Origin: JAAYAO01 sp051133435
GTDB taxonomy: Bacteria; Actinomycetota; Actinomycetes; Propionibacteriales; Propionibacteriaceae
Direction of reading: 5' to 3'
DNA length: 64,000 bases
NCBI RefSeq assembly: GCF_051133435.1
Contig: NZ_JBPGNY010000003.1
Span: forward strand, 248,001 to 312,000
In this document: piece by piece, positions 15,784 to 24,671 of the stretch
Numbering within the stretch: the first letter of the stretch is position 1
Layout: each line of letters begins with the position of its first letter
Notes under the pieces: model-generated
Databases searched by the model: none
What the model was told of the DNA's origin: nothing
What the model saw: the letters and a program-made list of their open reading frames with translations, nothing else
Translations under genes and position numbers: made by a program

Positions 15784-16353
15784 ATGCGGATCACCGACAC
15801 CGACGGAACCCAGCAAGGGCTGCGCAATCTGGCGCCTGAGATCGTCGACGCGGCCCACGGCTTCGCCGGCGCGATCTACCAACACACCTCCCTGCCGCTG
15901 CGGCTGTTCGAGGCCGCCCGGATCGAAACCGCGCTGATCAACGGCTGCATGATCTGCATGAACTGGCAGAGCGCCCGCGACTCCACCAACCTCGGGCCCG
16001 ACGGCGGCGTCACCGCCAACGGCCCGGCCCCCGACCAGGCCTTCTACGACACCGTGCTGGCCCGGCGCACCGACGGCCTGGACGAACGCGAAATCGCAGC
16101 GATCGAATACGCCCGCGGTATGGGCACCAATCCTCAGGGCCTGTCGGGCGACGAGGAACTCTGGTCGCGGATGAAGACCCTGTTCTCCGACCCCGAGATC
16201 GTCGAACTCACCTACTGCATCGCCGGCTGGATGGGGCTCGGTCGGGTGGCCCACGTGCTCGGCACCGATCAGGCCTGCGAGGTGCCCGCCGCGGCCGAGG
16301 GGCAGTTCGAGATCACCCAGTCGATCCGCGCCGGCAATCCGGTGCAGCTCTGA
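15784..16353 (+). CDS. AhpD-like carboxymuconolactone decarboxylase family protein
   Basis: The 189-residue protein is an all-helical AhpD-like protein. The redox-type pair CMICMNW near residue 57 lies in the conserved ETALINGCMICMNWQSARD region, equivalent to the CXXC of alkylhydroperoxidase D; the usual following histidine is not obvious. It may be a peroxidase-type or disulfide-linked enzyme. ATG 15784 is selected because AAGGAG lies at 15772-15777; longer in-frame starts would read through the operator repeats. Seven bases separate it from the downstream AAA ATPase gene, suggesting one unit. Confidence 0.78.
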   Translation: MRITDTDGTQQGLRNLAPEIVDAAHGFAGAIYQHTSLPLRLFEAARIETALINGCMICMNWQSARDSTNLGPDGGVTANGPAPDQAFYDTVLARRTDGLDEREIAAIEYARGMGTNPQGLSGDEELWSRMKTLFSDPEIVELTYCIAGWMGLGRVAHVLGTDQACEVPAAAEGQFEITQSIRAGNPVQL

Positions 16354-16360
16354 CCCGGTC

Positions 16361-17098
16361 GTGGCCGGTACCGAGAGCTGGGCGCTGGGCTCCCCCGTAC
16401 GACGGGTGGAGTGCGCCGAGACCCCGGAGGATCCGAAACTCTGGCCCTTCACGATTCCCGCGGTACGGCAGCTCCTGGACGAGGGACTCGATCTGGGCCC
16501 GGCCACCGTGCTGGTCGGTGAGAACGGATCGGGCAAATCCACCGTGGTGGAGGCGATCGCCGAGGCCTACGGGATGAATCCCGAGGGCGGTTCGACCGGG
16601 GCGATGCATGTCACCACCCGCACCGAGTCGCCCCTGTCGGGACATCTGCGGCTGGTGCGAGGTGCCCGGGCCAGCCGCAAGGGCTACTTCCTGCGCGCCG
16701 AGACCATGCACGGGCTCTACACCTACCTCGACGAGGTGGGTTTCGGCGGCCTGCACGAACGCAGCCACGGCGAGTCCTTCCTGGAACTGATCGAAACCCG
16801 CTGTTACGGACCCAACGGTCTGCCCCGTCCGGGCTTGTATCTGTTCGACGAGGTCGAATCGGCGCTGTCCTTCACGTCCTGCTTGCGGGTGCTGGCGATC
16901 CTGGTCGAGTTGAGCCGGGAACCGGACGTCCAGGTGGTGCTGGCCACCCACTCGCCGGTGCTGGCCGCGCTGCCCGGGGCCCGGGTGCTGCAACTGGACG
17001 CCGACGGCTTCCACGACACCACCTGGGACGAGCTCGACCTGGTGCGCGACGAGCGACTCTTCCTGGCCGACCCGCGACGTTTCCTGCGCCACTTCTGA
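16361..17098 (+). CDS. AAA/ABC-type ATPase (predicted ATPase, SMC-like core)
   Basis: The 245-residue protein has Walker A VGENGSGKST (residues 53-61), Walker B with its glutamate in LYLFDEVESAL, and a conserved ATHSPVLAALPGA motif. This pattern is typical of soluble AAA ATPases related to ABC/SMC heads (AAA_15/AAA_23-like). It has no membrane partner and no nuclease domain. The GTG at 16361 lies seven bases after the AhpD-like stop. The role is unknown; co-transcription with the AhpD-like gene is likely. Confidence 0.75.
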   Translation: MAGTESWALGSPVRRVECAETPEDPKLWPFTIPAVRQLLDEGLDLGPATVLVGENGSGKSTVVEAIAEAYGMNPEGGSTGAMHVTTRTESPLSGHLRLVRGARASRKGYFLRAETMHGLYTYLDEVGFGGLHERSHGESFLELIETRCYGPNGLPRPGLYLFDEVESALSFTSCLRVLAILVELSREPDVQVVLATHSPVLAALPGARVLQLDADGFHDTTWDELDLVRDERLFLADPRRFLRHF

Positions 17099-17127
17099 GC
17101 GGGTACCGGGCCACGCTACCGGCATGA

Positions 17128-17163
17128 CGAAGCCCCGAGGCCTCAGCGGGCCCCGGGGCTTCG
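17128..17163. terminator. Bidirectional hairpin terminator
   Basis: Ten-base perfect arms, CGAAGCCCCG (17128-17137) and its complement (17154-17163), with further GC pairs inside. It lies between the convergent ATPase and thiolase genes. Confidence 0.8.
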
Positions 17164-17171
17164 GTGTTCGA

Positions 17172-18326
17172 TCAGATCCGCTCGATGATGGCGGCCGAGG
17201 CCATCGACCCGCCGGCACAGATGGTGACCAGACCACGGGTGGCGTCACGGCGCTCCAACTCGTCGATCATGGTGGCGAACAGTCGGATGCCGGTCGCGCC
17301 CACCGGGTGACCGATCGCGATCGCACCGCCGTTGACGTTGAGCCGGTCACGGTCGATCTTGTGGTGCCGCTCCAGCGAGATCGCCACCGAGGCGAAGGCC
17401 TCGTTGACCTCGACCAGGTCCAGATCCGAGATCGACATACCGGTGGCATCGAGCACCTTCTGGGTGGCCTGGATCGGGCCGTCCAGCACGTACTTCGGCG
17501 GGCCGCCGACCAGGGCTTGGGCGACGATCCGGGCCCGGGGCTTGAGGCCGTGCTCGGCGGCCTTCTCCTCGCTCATAATCAGCAGCGCACCGGCGCCGTC
17601 GGAGATCTGCGAGGAGGTGCCGGCGGTGTGCAGGCCCCGCTCGGGGTCAATCGGGTTGAGGGCGGCGAGGGCTTCCAGCGAGGTGTCACGCAAGCCCTGG
17701 TCGCGGTTGACGGTGGCCGGCACGTCACCGTCACCGAGGGTGGCGCCGGGCACCGGGACGATCTGGCGGTCGAGCCAACCGTTGTCCCAGGCCTGCTTGG
17801 CCAGTTGCTGGGAGCGCAGCCCGAACTCGTCCAGGTCCTGACGGGTGATGCCCTTGTCGCGGGCGATCCGGTCCGACCCGACGAACTGGTTCGGCATGTC
17901 CAGATCCCAGTCGTCCGGCTTGGGACGGCCGGTGGGCCCGGGGAAGTTCGACATCAGCGGGATCCGGCTCATCGCCTCCACGCCGGTGGCCATCCCGATA
18001 CCGATCGCGTCGGCGGCGATCAGGCCGGCCAACAGGTGCACCGAGTGCTGGCCCGAGCTGCACTGGGCATCGATGGTGGTGGCGCCGACCTCCCAGGGCA
18101 GGCCCGAGGCCAGCCAGGCCATCCGGGTCACGTTGCCGGCCTGCTCGCCGGCCTGGGTGACACAGCCACCGATCAACTGATCGACCGCCATCGGGTCGAG
18201 GCCGTTGCGCTCCAACAGGCCCTTCTGGGCGAAACCGAGCAGGTGGGTCGGGTGGTGGCCGCTCAGCCAGCCGTTGCGCCGTCCGAACGGGGTACGCGCT
18301 GCATCAACGATCACGGCCTTGGCCAT
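17172..18326 (-). CDS. FadA5-like steroid side-chain thiolase
   Basis: The 384-residue thiolase cleaves 3-ketoacyl-CoA. The nucleophile Cys89 is in TIDAQCSSGQHS, the acid/base histidine is in GGAIAIGHPVGATG, and the second cysteine is in TICAGGSMAS. From memory it follows mycobacterial FadA5 closely (GRRNGWLSGHHPTHLLG, IGGCVTQAGEQAGN, AGTSSQISDGAG), the thiolase of cholesterol side-chain degradation. It diverges from the FadE34-like gene with a 7+7 palindrome between them. FadA5-type is likely; a general acetyl-CoA acetyltransferase cannot be excluded. Confidence 0.78.
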   Translation of the reverse strand: MAKAVIVDAARTPFGRRNGWLSGHHPTHLLGFAQKGLLERNGLDPMAVDQLIGGCVTQAGEQAGNVTRMAWLASGLPWEVGATTIDAQCSSGQHSVHLLAGLIAADAIGIGMATGVEAMSRIPLMSNFPGPTGRPKPDDWDLDMPNQFVGSDRIARDKGITRQDLDEFGLRSQQLAKQAWDNGWLDRQIVPVPGATLGDGDVPATVNRDQGLRDTSLEALAALNPIDPERGLHTAGTSSQISDGAGALLIMSEEKAAEHGLKPRARIVAQALVGGPPKYVLDGPIQATQKVLDATGMSISDLDLVEVNEAFASVAISLERHHKIDRDRLNVNGGAIAIGHPVGATGIRLFATMIDELERRDATRGLVTICAGGSMASAAIIERI

Positions 18327-18367
18327 GTGAACACCTCACTGGTTGGTAATAAGTCTTGACGTCGGGG

Positions 18368-18386
18368 CGAAGCTAGTACAGCTTCG
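18368..18386. promoter_or_regulatory. Palindrome in fadA5/fadE34-like divergent promoter
   Basis: CGAAGCT-agtac-AGCTTCG is a perfect 7+7 inverted repeat in the 100-base gap between the two divergent genes. It does not match the KstR2-type sites found further right, so another regulator is implied. Confidence 0.45.
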
Positions 18387-18426
18387 TAGCGGCCCTAGCA
18401 CCACAATCCCAGTCACTGGAGGCTTC

Positions 18427-20571
18427 GTGTCCATCGCGCTTTCCCCCCTGCAACTCGAACTGCGCAACCTGGTGCGGGAGTGGGCAGGCGACCGTGAACC
18501 ACGAGCCGAAGCCCGCGCCCGCACCGACGGCGACCCGACCTCGCCCGACACCTGGGCGCGCAGCAAGCAGTGGGACGAGTTGGTCGAACTGGGCGCCCTC
18601 AGCGCACACCTGCCGGAGAGCGTCGGTGGGCTGGGCGAGTCGCTGGCCGAGGCCGCTGTGGTGGTGGCCGAACTCGGTGAGGCTCTCGCCGGATTGCCGG
18701 TGACCACGACGGTCGCCGCCTCCGCGGTGGTGGCGGCATCCTCGGCCCCCGACAAGGAGAAGCTGCTGGCCCGGTTCGCCGAGGGTGCCCGCGGCACGAT
18801 CGGTTTCGAGCCGACCCTGAACGCTGATGGGGGTCTCGGTGGCAGCACCGGCCCGGTGCTCGGCGCGGCCGAAGCCGACCTGTTCGTGCTGGGCGCCGGC
18901 GACCACTGGTACTTGGTCGAAGCCGACGCGGTCTCGATCGACCTGCAGCCCGGCAATGACCCGACCCGTTCGATCGGCACGGTGACCTGCACCGGCAGCA
19001 AGGCGATCGAACTGCCCGGGGTGACCACCTCGACCGTCCGCGCGATCGGGGCGGCGATGGCAGTGGCCGAACTGGCCGGTGCCGCCCGCTGGGCCACCGA
19101 TACCGCGGTGGCCTATGCCAAGGTGCGCGAACAGTTCGGGGTGCTGATCGGCAGCTTCCAGGCGATCAAGCACATCCTGGCCCGGATGGAGGTCGACACC
19201 CAGGTGTTGACCGCGGCCGCCTGGGACGTCGCCGGCCTGATCGGCACCGACGGGGCCTGGGATGCCGAGGCCGAACTCGCGGCCACCTCGGCCGCCGCGG
19301 TCGGTTGGCCGGCCGCCCTCGAGGTCACCAAGAACTGCATCCAGGTACTCGGCGGTATCGGCTACACCTGGGAACACGACGCGCACTTCTACCTGCGCCG
19401 GGCCAAGATGTGGCAATCGCTGCTCGGCCACGAGGTGCACTGGCAGGAACAACTCGGCTCGGCAGTGCTGGGCGGTTTCGAACGCCACCCGGCCCCGCTC
19501 GATCTGGACGTCGAACTGGATGCCGACCTGTTGGCCGCCATCGACGAGATCAAGAACACCCCGGCCGAACAACGCCGCCGCAAGCTGATGGACGCCGGCC
19601 TGATCCGGCCGACCTGGGCCAAGCCCTACGGTCGCGGGGCCTCGACCGCCGAGAACATGGCGATCGCGGCTGCTCTGGAGGAGGCCGGGATTCAGGTTCC
19701 CGACCTGGTGATCGCCGGCTGGATCGTCCCGGCCATCGTGCGCGCCGGTACCGAGGAGCAGTTGCAGCGTTTCATCGAACCCTCGTTGATGGGTGAGATC
19801 ACCTGGTGCCAGTTGTTCAGCGAACCCTCGGCCGGTTCCGACCTGGCCTCGCTGCGCACCCGGGCCACCCGCACCGAGGGTGGCTGGAAGATCAACGGTC
19901 AGAAGGTGTGGACCTCCAACGCCCACTCCTCCGATTGGGGCATGTGCCTGGCCCGCAGCAACCCCGATGTGCCCAAGCACAAGGGCATCACCGCCTTCCT
20001 GATCGACATGAAGTCGCCCGGGGTGGACATCCGCCCACTGCGCGAGGGCAATGGCGAAACCCTGTTCAACGAGGTCTTCTTCGACGACGTCTTCGTTCCC
20101 GACGAGCTGCAGCTCGGTGAGGAGGGCGAGGGCTGGCGGCTGGCCACCGGCTCGTTGGCCCAGGAGCGGGTCGACATGGGGTCGCGCCGGGCCCTGTCGG
20201 AGGACATGGATCTGGTGCTGGATTGCCTGCGCGATGACCCGGGCCCGTGGACCGGCCTGGTGGGTGAGCTGGTCGCCCGCAGTTGGGTGAAGGCCGCCGG
20301 TGATCGCCGGATGGCGATTCAGGCCCTGGCCGACATCGTGCCCGACGCCAAGCTGGCCACGGTCACCAAGCTGATCGGGGTGGCCCTCGACCAGGATGTG
20401 CGCGAGGCGATGGTCACCGTGCTCGGACCCCGCGGCGCGGTGGCCGACGACACCGGCGGTCACGCCGAATCACGTTTCCTGTCCAGCCGGGCGCTGAGTA
20501 TCGCCGGCGGCAGCACCCAGATTCTGCTGAATGTGCTCGCCGAGCGCTCGCTGGGGTTGCCGCGCGGCTGA
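18427..20571 (+). CDS. Double-module acyl-CoA dehydrogenase (FadE34-like)
   Basis: This 714-residue protein is two acyl-CoA dehydrogenases in one chain. The first module (about 1-370) carries VREQFGVLIGSFQAIKHILARM and GGIGYTWEHDAHFYLRRAKM. The second (about 371-714) carries TWCQLFSEPSAGSDLASLRT and NGQKVWTSNA. Its length and layout match FadE34 (about 711 residues), which acts on three-carbon steroid or bile-acid side chains and fuses what are separate alpha and beta subunits elsewhere. GTG 18427 has GGAGG at 18418-18422. It is divergent from the FadA5-like thiolase. Confidence 0.8.
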   Translation: MSIALSPLQLELRNLVREWAGDREPRAEARARTDGDPTSPDTWARSKQWDELVELGALSAHLPESVGGLGESLAEAAVVVAELGEALAGLPVTTTVAASAVVAASSAPDKEKLLARFAEGARGTIGFEPTLNADGGLGGSTGPVLGAAEADLFVLGAGDHWYLVEADAVSIDLQPGNDPTRSIGTVTCTGSKAIELPGVTTSTVRAIGAAMAVAELAGAARWATDTAVAYAKVREQFGVLIGSFQAIKHILARMEVDTQVLTAAAWDVAGLIGTDGAWDAEAELAATSAAAVGWPAALEVTKNCIQVLGGIGYTWEHDAHFYLRRAKMWQSLLGHEVHWQEQLGSAVLGGFERHPAPLDLDVELDADLLAAIDEIKNTPAEQRRRKLMDAGLIRPTWAKPYGRGASTAENMAIAAALEEAGIQVPDLVIAGWIVPAIVRAGTEEQLQRFIEPSLMGEITWCQLFSEPSAGSDLASLRTRATRTEGGWKINGQKVWTSNAHSSDWGMCLARSNPDVPKHKGITAFLIDMKSPGVDIRPLREGNGETLFNEVFFDDVFVPDELQLGEEGEGWRLATGSLAQERVDMGSRRALSEDMDLVLDCLRDDPGPWTGLVGELVARSWVKAAGDRRMAIQALADIVPDAKLATVTKLIGVALDQDVREAMVTVLGPRGAVADDTGGHAESRFLSSRALSIAGGSTQILLNVLAERSLGLPRG

Positions 20572-20627
20572 GGCAGCCCCCGTTCGGGCGCTTTTGGCCC
20601 GTTTTCACCTCCGGTGAAGGCCGGGTG

Positions 20628-20704
20628 CTGCTGCAACCGACCTGATTTCGCGCCGAAAAGCTGTATTTGGGCGCGGCGGCGCAAGATCGGGCGGTTTGCA
20701 GCAG
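20628..20704. repeat. Long imperfect intergenic inverted repeat
   Basis: Arms 20628-20654 and 20678-20704 pair over 27 bases with about six mismatches. The element lies between convergent fadE34-like and kstR2-like genes. A short perfect hairpin (TTCACC-tcc-GGTGAA, 20604-20618) lies just before it. Confidence 0.65.
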
Positions 20705-20749
20705 GGGCGCCCTGACCCCTCTGATCGGAAGCCGGTTCGGTGAGCCGGC

Positions 20750-21337
20750 CTAGTCCTTGGTGGTGAGCCCTTCGAGGAACATCGCCGAGGCCGATTCGAT
20801 GAACTCCTCCAGCCCGAAGCCGTCGGCCGGACGGAACCAGCGCATCGACAGCCACAGCCCATCGCGCATCAACCGGAAGCTCACCTGCACCGGGATGTCG
20901 TTGCGGAAGACACCTTCCTCCCGGCCCCGGGTCAGGGTGTCCAGCCAGGTCTGCCGGATCTGGCCGGCGATCCGGTTCATCTCCGGCCACTGGGCGCTGC
21001 TGCGCAGGTAGCGGTTGTTGTTCTGGTAGATCTCCGAGGCGGCGGGATGACCGAAGGCCGACTCCAGGGTGGCGCGGATCAACGACCGCAATTGTTCCTC
21101 GGCATTACCGGCTTCTCCCGCGACGCGGGAGTATTTCGCCGCGATGTCGTCGAGGTAGGCCATGATGATGGCGTCCAGAATCTCGTCTTTGGAAGCGAAG
21201 TGATGGTAGAGGCTGCCCGACAAGATCCCGACCTCGTCGGCGATTTCACGCACCGTCGTGGCCACGACCCCTTTTTCAGCGAACAACATGCCCGCTGCCG
21301 CCAGGATCTCGCCACGCCTGCCTTGCTTCACCGCCAT
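20750..21337 (-). CDS. kstR2: KstR2-like TetR-family repressor
   Basis: The 195-residue TetR repressor has an N-terminal HTH (residues about 8-55: RRGEILAAAGMLFAEKGVVA, then GILSGSLYHHFASKDEILDA). The ligand domain ends with FRLMRDGLWLSMRWFRPADG, closely resembling mycobacterial KstR2. KstR2 represses C/D-ring steroid genes and is released by HIP-CoA. The neighbouring genes match that regulon, and sites resembling its motif AnCAAGnnCTTGnT occur at 21405-21418, 26713-26726 and 31410-31423. It diverges from an SDR-acyl-CoA dehydrogenase operon. The functional assignment is inference from similarity plus context. Confidence 0.83.
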   Translation of the reverse strand: MAVKQGRRGEILAAAGMLFAEKGVVATTVREIADEVGILSGSLYHHFASKDEILDAIIMAYLDDIAAKYSRVAGEAGNAEEQLRSLIRATLESAFGHPAASEIYQNNNRYLRSSAQWPEMNRIAGQIRQTWLDTLTRGREEGVFRNDIPVQVSFRLMRDGLWLSMRWFRPADGFGLEEFIESASAMFLEGLTTKD

Positions 21338-21404
21338 CGATGACTCCCTCTATCCGTTAACGCGATGGGGCCCGATCGGCGACATCGTCAAAACCAGAAT
21401 ACCA

Positions 21405-21418
21405 ATCAAGCGTTTGCT
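21405..21418. promoter_or_regulatory. Putative KstR2 operator (autoregulatory)
   Basis: ATCAAGCGTTTGCT fits AnCAAGnnCTTGnT with one mismatch. It is part of a larger inverted repeat, CAAGC-gttt-GCTTG (21407-21420). It lies between the divergent kstR2-like and SDR genes. Confidence 0.6.
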
Positions 21419-21479
21419 TGTCAGTTTTCCATGTGATTCATTGGGATGACCTGCAATGCGCCCAAACCCGGAGGCACTC

Positions 21480-22373
21480 ATGACCAACACCCCGCTCTTG
21501 TCCGGCCGCACCGCCATCATCACCGGAGCCGGCCAGGGCCTCGGCCGCGCCCACGCCCTGGAGTTCGCCCGCCTCGGTGCGAACGTGGTGGTGAACGACT
21601 GGAGTGGCGAGTCGGCCGACGCCGTGGCCGAGGAGATCCGCGCCGCCGGTGGCCAGGCCGTGGCCTCTTCGGGTGATGTCGCCGACTGGGCCTACGGGGA
21701 GCAGTTGATCAAGCTGGCCGTCGACACCTTCGGCGGGCTGGATGCGCTGGTCAACAACGCCGGCATCAACCGCGACCGAATGCTGGCCAATATGTCCGAA
21801 GAAGAATGGGACGCGGTCATGTCGGTGAACCTCAAGGGCCACTTCGTGCCGATGCGGCACGCCTGCGCCTACTGGCGCGACGAGGCCAAGGCCGGTCGCA
21901 CCCGCGAGGCCCGCATCGTCAACACCTCTTCGGGCGCCGGGCTGATGGGCAGCATCGGTCAGGGCAACTACGCCGCCGCCAAGGCCGGCATCGTCGCCCT
22001 GTCCCAGGTCGCCGCGGCCGAGTGGGCCCGCTACGGCATCAAGATCAACGCCATCGCCCCCAGCGCTCGCACCCCGATGACCACCGCGGTGCCCGAAATG
22101 GCCGAGCGGATGGCCGCCCCCGAAACCGGCTTCGACGCGATGGACCCGGCGAACGTCTCGCCGCTGGTGGCCTGGCTGGCCTCGGCCGAGGCCCAGATCA
22201 CCGGACGGGTCTTCGAGGTCGAGGCCGATGAGGTGTCGCTGGCCGACGGCTGGCAGCACGGCACCCCGGCCAAGGCCGGTGACCGCCGCTGGGAGGCCGC
22301 CGAACTGACCGATGTGGTCGCCAAGCTGGAGGCCGAGGGCCCCAAGCCCGCCCCCGTCTACGGGGCTCAGTGA
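21480..22373 (+). CDS. SDR-family oxidoreductase, long form (steroid island)
   Basis: The 297-residue short-chain dehydrogenase has the NAD(P) motif TGAGQGLG (residues about 17-24) and NNAG near residue 90. The catalytic triad is S (NTSSGAG), Y and K (GNYAAAKAG). A 50-residue C-terminal tail ends EGPKPAPVYGAQ, a layout I recall in the mycobacterial KstR2-regulon SDR Rv3548c. It probably oxidises or reduces a hydroxyl or keto group on a steroid-derived acyl-CoA. ATG 21480 has GGAGG at 21470-21474. It is the first gene of an operon with two acyl-CoA dehydrogenases, directly downstream of the kstR2-type site. Confidence 0.82.
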   Translation: MTNTPLLSGRTAIITGAGQGLGRAHALEFARLGANVVVNDWSGESADAVAEEIRAAGGQAVASSGDVADWAYGEQLIKLAVDTFGGLDALVNNAGINRDRMLANMSEEEWDAVMSVNLKGHFVPMRHACAYWRDEAKAGRTREARIVNTSSGAGLMGSIGQGNYAAAKAGIVALSQVAAAEWARYGIKINAIAPSARTPMTTAVPEMAERMAAPETGFDAMDPANVSPLVAWLASAEAQITGRVFEVEADEVSLADGWQHGTPAKAGDRRWEAAELTDVVAKLEAEGPKPAPVYGAQ

Positions 22374-22389
22374 GCAGGAAGCACACACG

Positions 22390-23544
22390 ATGACGCAGAC
22401 CGACGAAGAGTTCCGCGCGGAGATCCGCGACTGGCTCGCCGAGAATCTGTCCGGCGAGTTCAAGCACCTGGTGGGCACCGGTGGCCCGGGCCACGAGGAC
22501 GAGATGCTCGAGGAGCGCCTCGCCTGGGAACGCCGGATGGGTGAGGGCAACTGGATCGGCATCGGCTGGCCGACCGAGGTCGGTGGCCGCAATGCCTCCC
22601 TGGCCCAGCAGGTGATCTTCCACGAGGAGTACGCCCGCGCCAACGCCCCGGGCCGGGTGATGCACATGAGCGAGCAACTCCTCGGGCCGACCTTGTTGGC
22701 CTTCGGCAGCAAGGAACAGCAGGAGCGCTTCCTGCCCGGCATCCTGTCCGGCGAGACCATGTGGTGCCAGGGTTACTCCGAACCCGGTGCCGGCTCCGAC
22801 CTGGCCGGGGTGCAGACCCGGGCCCGCCGCGAGGGTGACGAGTACGTCATCAACGGCCAGAAGGTCTGGACCTCACTGGCCCATGTCAGCGACTGGTGTT
22901 TCGTGGTGTGCCGCACCGACCCGTCCTCATCGCGACACAAGGGGCTCAGCTACATCCTGGTGCCGATGGATCAGGACGGGGTCGAGGTTCGTCCGATCCA
23001 GCAGCTCACCGGCACCTCGGAGTTCAACGAGGTCTTCTTCGACGAGGCCCGCAGTGGTGTGGAGAATCTGGTCGGCGCCGAAGGCGAGGGCTGGAAGGTG
23101 GCGATGGGCACCCTCGGCTTCGAGCGCGGGGTCTCGACACTGGGTCAGCAGATCGGTTTCGAGCGCGAACTCGAAACGTTGATCGCCGACGCCAAGGCCC
23201 GCGGTGCGCTGGACGACCCGCTGGTCGCCGACCGGGTGGCCCGGGCGTGGACCCAACTGCGGGTGCTGCGCTACACCGCGCTGCGCACGCTGCGGTCGTC
23301 CGGTTCGGAGCTGTCCGGCCACGAGGCCTCGATCTCGAAGCTGCAGTGGGCGAACTGGCACCGTGCCCTCGGTGAGCTGGCCGTCGACGTCCAGGGGGTT
23401 GATGCCCTGGTCGCCGAGTGGCCCTACGACCTGACCGACGCCCAGACGCTGTTCCTGTTCACCCGCTCCGACACGATCTACGGCGGGTCGAACGAGATTC
23501 AGCGCAATATTCTCGCTGAGCGCATGCTCGGCCTGCCCCGGTGA
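22390..23544 (+). CDS. Acyl-CoA dehydrogenase, FadE30-like
   Basis: The 384-residue acyl-CoA dehydrogenase contains the FAD-binding blocks WCQGYSEPGAGSDLAG and NGQKVWTSLAHVSDWCF. The C-terminal signature is SDTIYGGSNEIQRNILAERMLGLPR. Its length and position beside kstR2 agree with FadE30 (385 residues), which begins beta-oxidation of the HIP-CoA propanoate side chain. ATG 22390 lies 17 bases after the SDR stop, with AGGAAG upstream. The next gene is a shorter dehydrogenase subunit, so the two may form a heteromer. The FadE30 identity is likely rather than proven. Confidence 0.8.
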   Translation: MTQTDEEFRAEIRDWLAENLSGEFKHLVGTGGPGHEDEMLEERLAWERRMGEGNWIGIGWPTEVGGRNASLAQQVIFHEEYARANAPGRVMHMSEQLLGPTLLAFGSKEQQERFLPGILSGETMWCQGYSEPGAGSDLAGVQTRARREGDEYVINGQKVWTSLAHVSDWCFVVCRTDPSSSRHKGLSYILVPMDQDGVEVRPIQQLTGTSEFNEVFFDEARSGVENLVGAEGEGWKVAMGTLGFERGVSTLGQQIGFERELETLIADAKARGALDDPLVADRVARAWTQLRVLRYTALRTLRSSGSELSGHEASISKLQWANWHRALGELAVDVQGVDALVAEWPYDLTDAQTLFLFTRSDTIYGGSNEIQRNILAERMLGLPR

Positions 23545-23554
23545 GGAGCCGAAC

Positions 23555-24598
23555 ATGATCACTCCCGTGTTGATGGACGAAACCGACGAGCAGGAAGCCC
23601 TCCGCGAGACGGTCATCGCGATTCTGGACAAGCACGCCGATTCGGAGAAGGTGCGCAAGACCTCCGAGGACCCCGAGGTCGAATACGACGCCCGACTCTG
23701 GGAGCGGCTCGCCACCGAACTCGGCGCCACCTTGTTGCTGGTGCCCGAAGATCAGGACGGCCTGGGCATGGGCTGGCAGGAAGCCTCCATCGTGTTGGAG
23801 GAACTGGGGCGCCGACTGGTGCCCTCTCCCCTGCTGACCACCCTGGTCGCACACGGTGCGCTGGCTTTCGCCGGGGCCCCGCAGTTGGCCGATCTGGCCG
23901 CCGAGGCCACCCCGATGGCTGTGGTCACCGAAGGCGTGACCGCCGAGGGTGAGGCGCTGAACGGCGCGGCCAAAGCCGTGATCGGAGCCGGTTCGGCCGA
24001 GGTGTTGCTGGTGATCGCCGACGATGCGGTCTGGCTGGTGCCGACCGAAACCGACGGCGTCACCATCACCCGACGCGCCTCGCTGGACCAGACCCGTCCG
24101 CTGGCCGAGGTGGCCTTCGCCAATGCCGCCGCCCAACGGATCGGCGGAGCCGAGGTGGCCGACCGGTTGCGCCAGTTGCTGCGCAGCGCCCTGGCCACCG
24201 ACTCGGCCGCCGGCGCCGACCGGATCCTCGAGATCACCGTGGAGTACCTGAAGGTGCGCCAGCAGTTCGGCCAGCCGATCGGCAAGTTCCAGGCCCTGAA
24301 GCATCGCGTGGCCGATCTGCTGGTCGAGGTGCAGGGGGCCGCAGCCACCGCCCAGTACGCGGTGAAGGCACTGGACGAAGGCGCCGAGGATGTGGACACG
24401 GTGACCACGATGGCCAAGGCCGTCGCCGCCGACGCCTATTACGACACCGCGGCCGACGCGATCCAGTTGCACGGTGGCATCGGCTTCACCTGGGAGCACG
24501 ACTGCCACATGTACTTCAAGCGGGCCAAGGCCAACCAATGGCTCGGTGAGTCCAACTCCACCCTGCGCGCCAAACTGCGTGAGGCCGTCGCCGGCTGA
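23555..24598 (+). CDS. Acyl-CoA dehydrogenase, short subunit
   Basis: The 347-residue acyl-CoA dehydrogenase has a divergent N-terminal half, lacking the usual SEPxAGSD block. The C-terminal domain is typical: VRQQFGQPIGKFQALKHRVADL, then QLHGGIGFTWEHDCHMYFKRAK. Steroid-degrading actinobacteria often pair such subunits with a second FadE to make alpha2beta2 enzymes, and this one starts 10 bases after the FadE30-like stop. It is most like the short subunits of the KstR2 regulon (FadE31/FadE33 group). A pairing with the upstream FadE is plausible but unproven. Confidence 0.78.
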   Translation: MITPVLMDETDEQEALRETVIAILDKHADSEKVRKTSEDPEVEYDARLWERLATELGATLLLVPEDQDGLGMGWQEASIVLEELGRRLVPSPLLTTLVAHGALAFAGAPQLADLAAEATPMAVVTEGVTAEGEALNGAAKAVIGAGSAEVLLVIADDAVWLVPTETDGVTITRRASLDQTRPLAEVAFANAAAQRIGGAEVADRLRQLLRSALATDSAAGADRILEITVEYLKVRQQFGQPIGKFQALKHRVADLLVEVQGAAATAQYAVKALDEGAEDVDTVTTMAKAVAADAYYDTAADAIQLHGGIGFTWEHDCHMYFKRAKANQWLGESNSTLRAKLREAVAG

Positions 24599-24612
24599 TA
24601 GCGCTGGCCGTT

Positions 24613-24642
24613 GAGCCGCCCGGGTCATCATCCGGGCGGCTC
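24613..24642 (+). terminator. Hairpin terminator after SDR-fadE operon
   Basis: An 11-base perfect stem, GAGCCGCCCGG with its complement, and an 8-base loop, 14 bases after the dehydrogenase stop. Confidence 0.75.
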
Positions 24643-24671
24643 ATGTGTTTCTGCGATCCAAGGGCGAAAGA

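Noticed and set aside
18345..18361. Possible KstR2 box (AATAAGTCTTGACG) between the FadA5-like and FadE34-like genes
   Set aside because: The half-site spacing is one base short and the first half is TAAG rather than CAAG; the match is no better than chance.
18373..20463. A 696-residue frame antisense to the FadE34-like gene
   Set aside because: It mirrors the GC-rich codon pattern of the true gene and has no recognisable motif.
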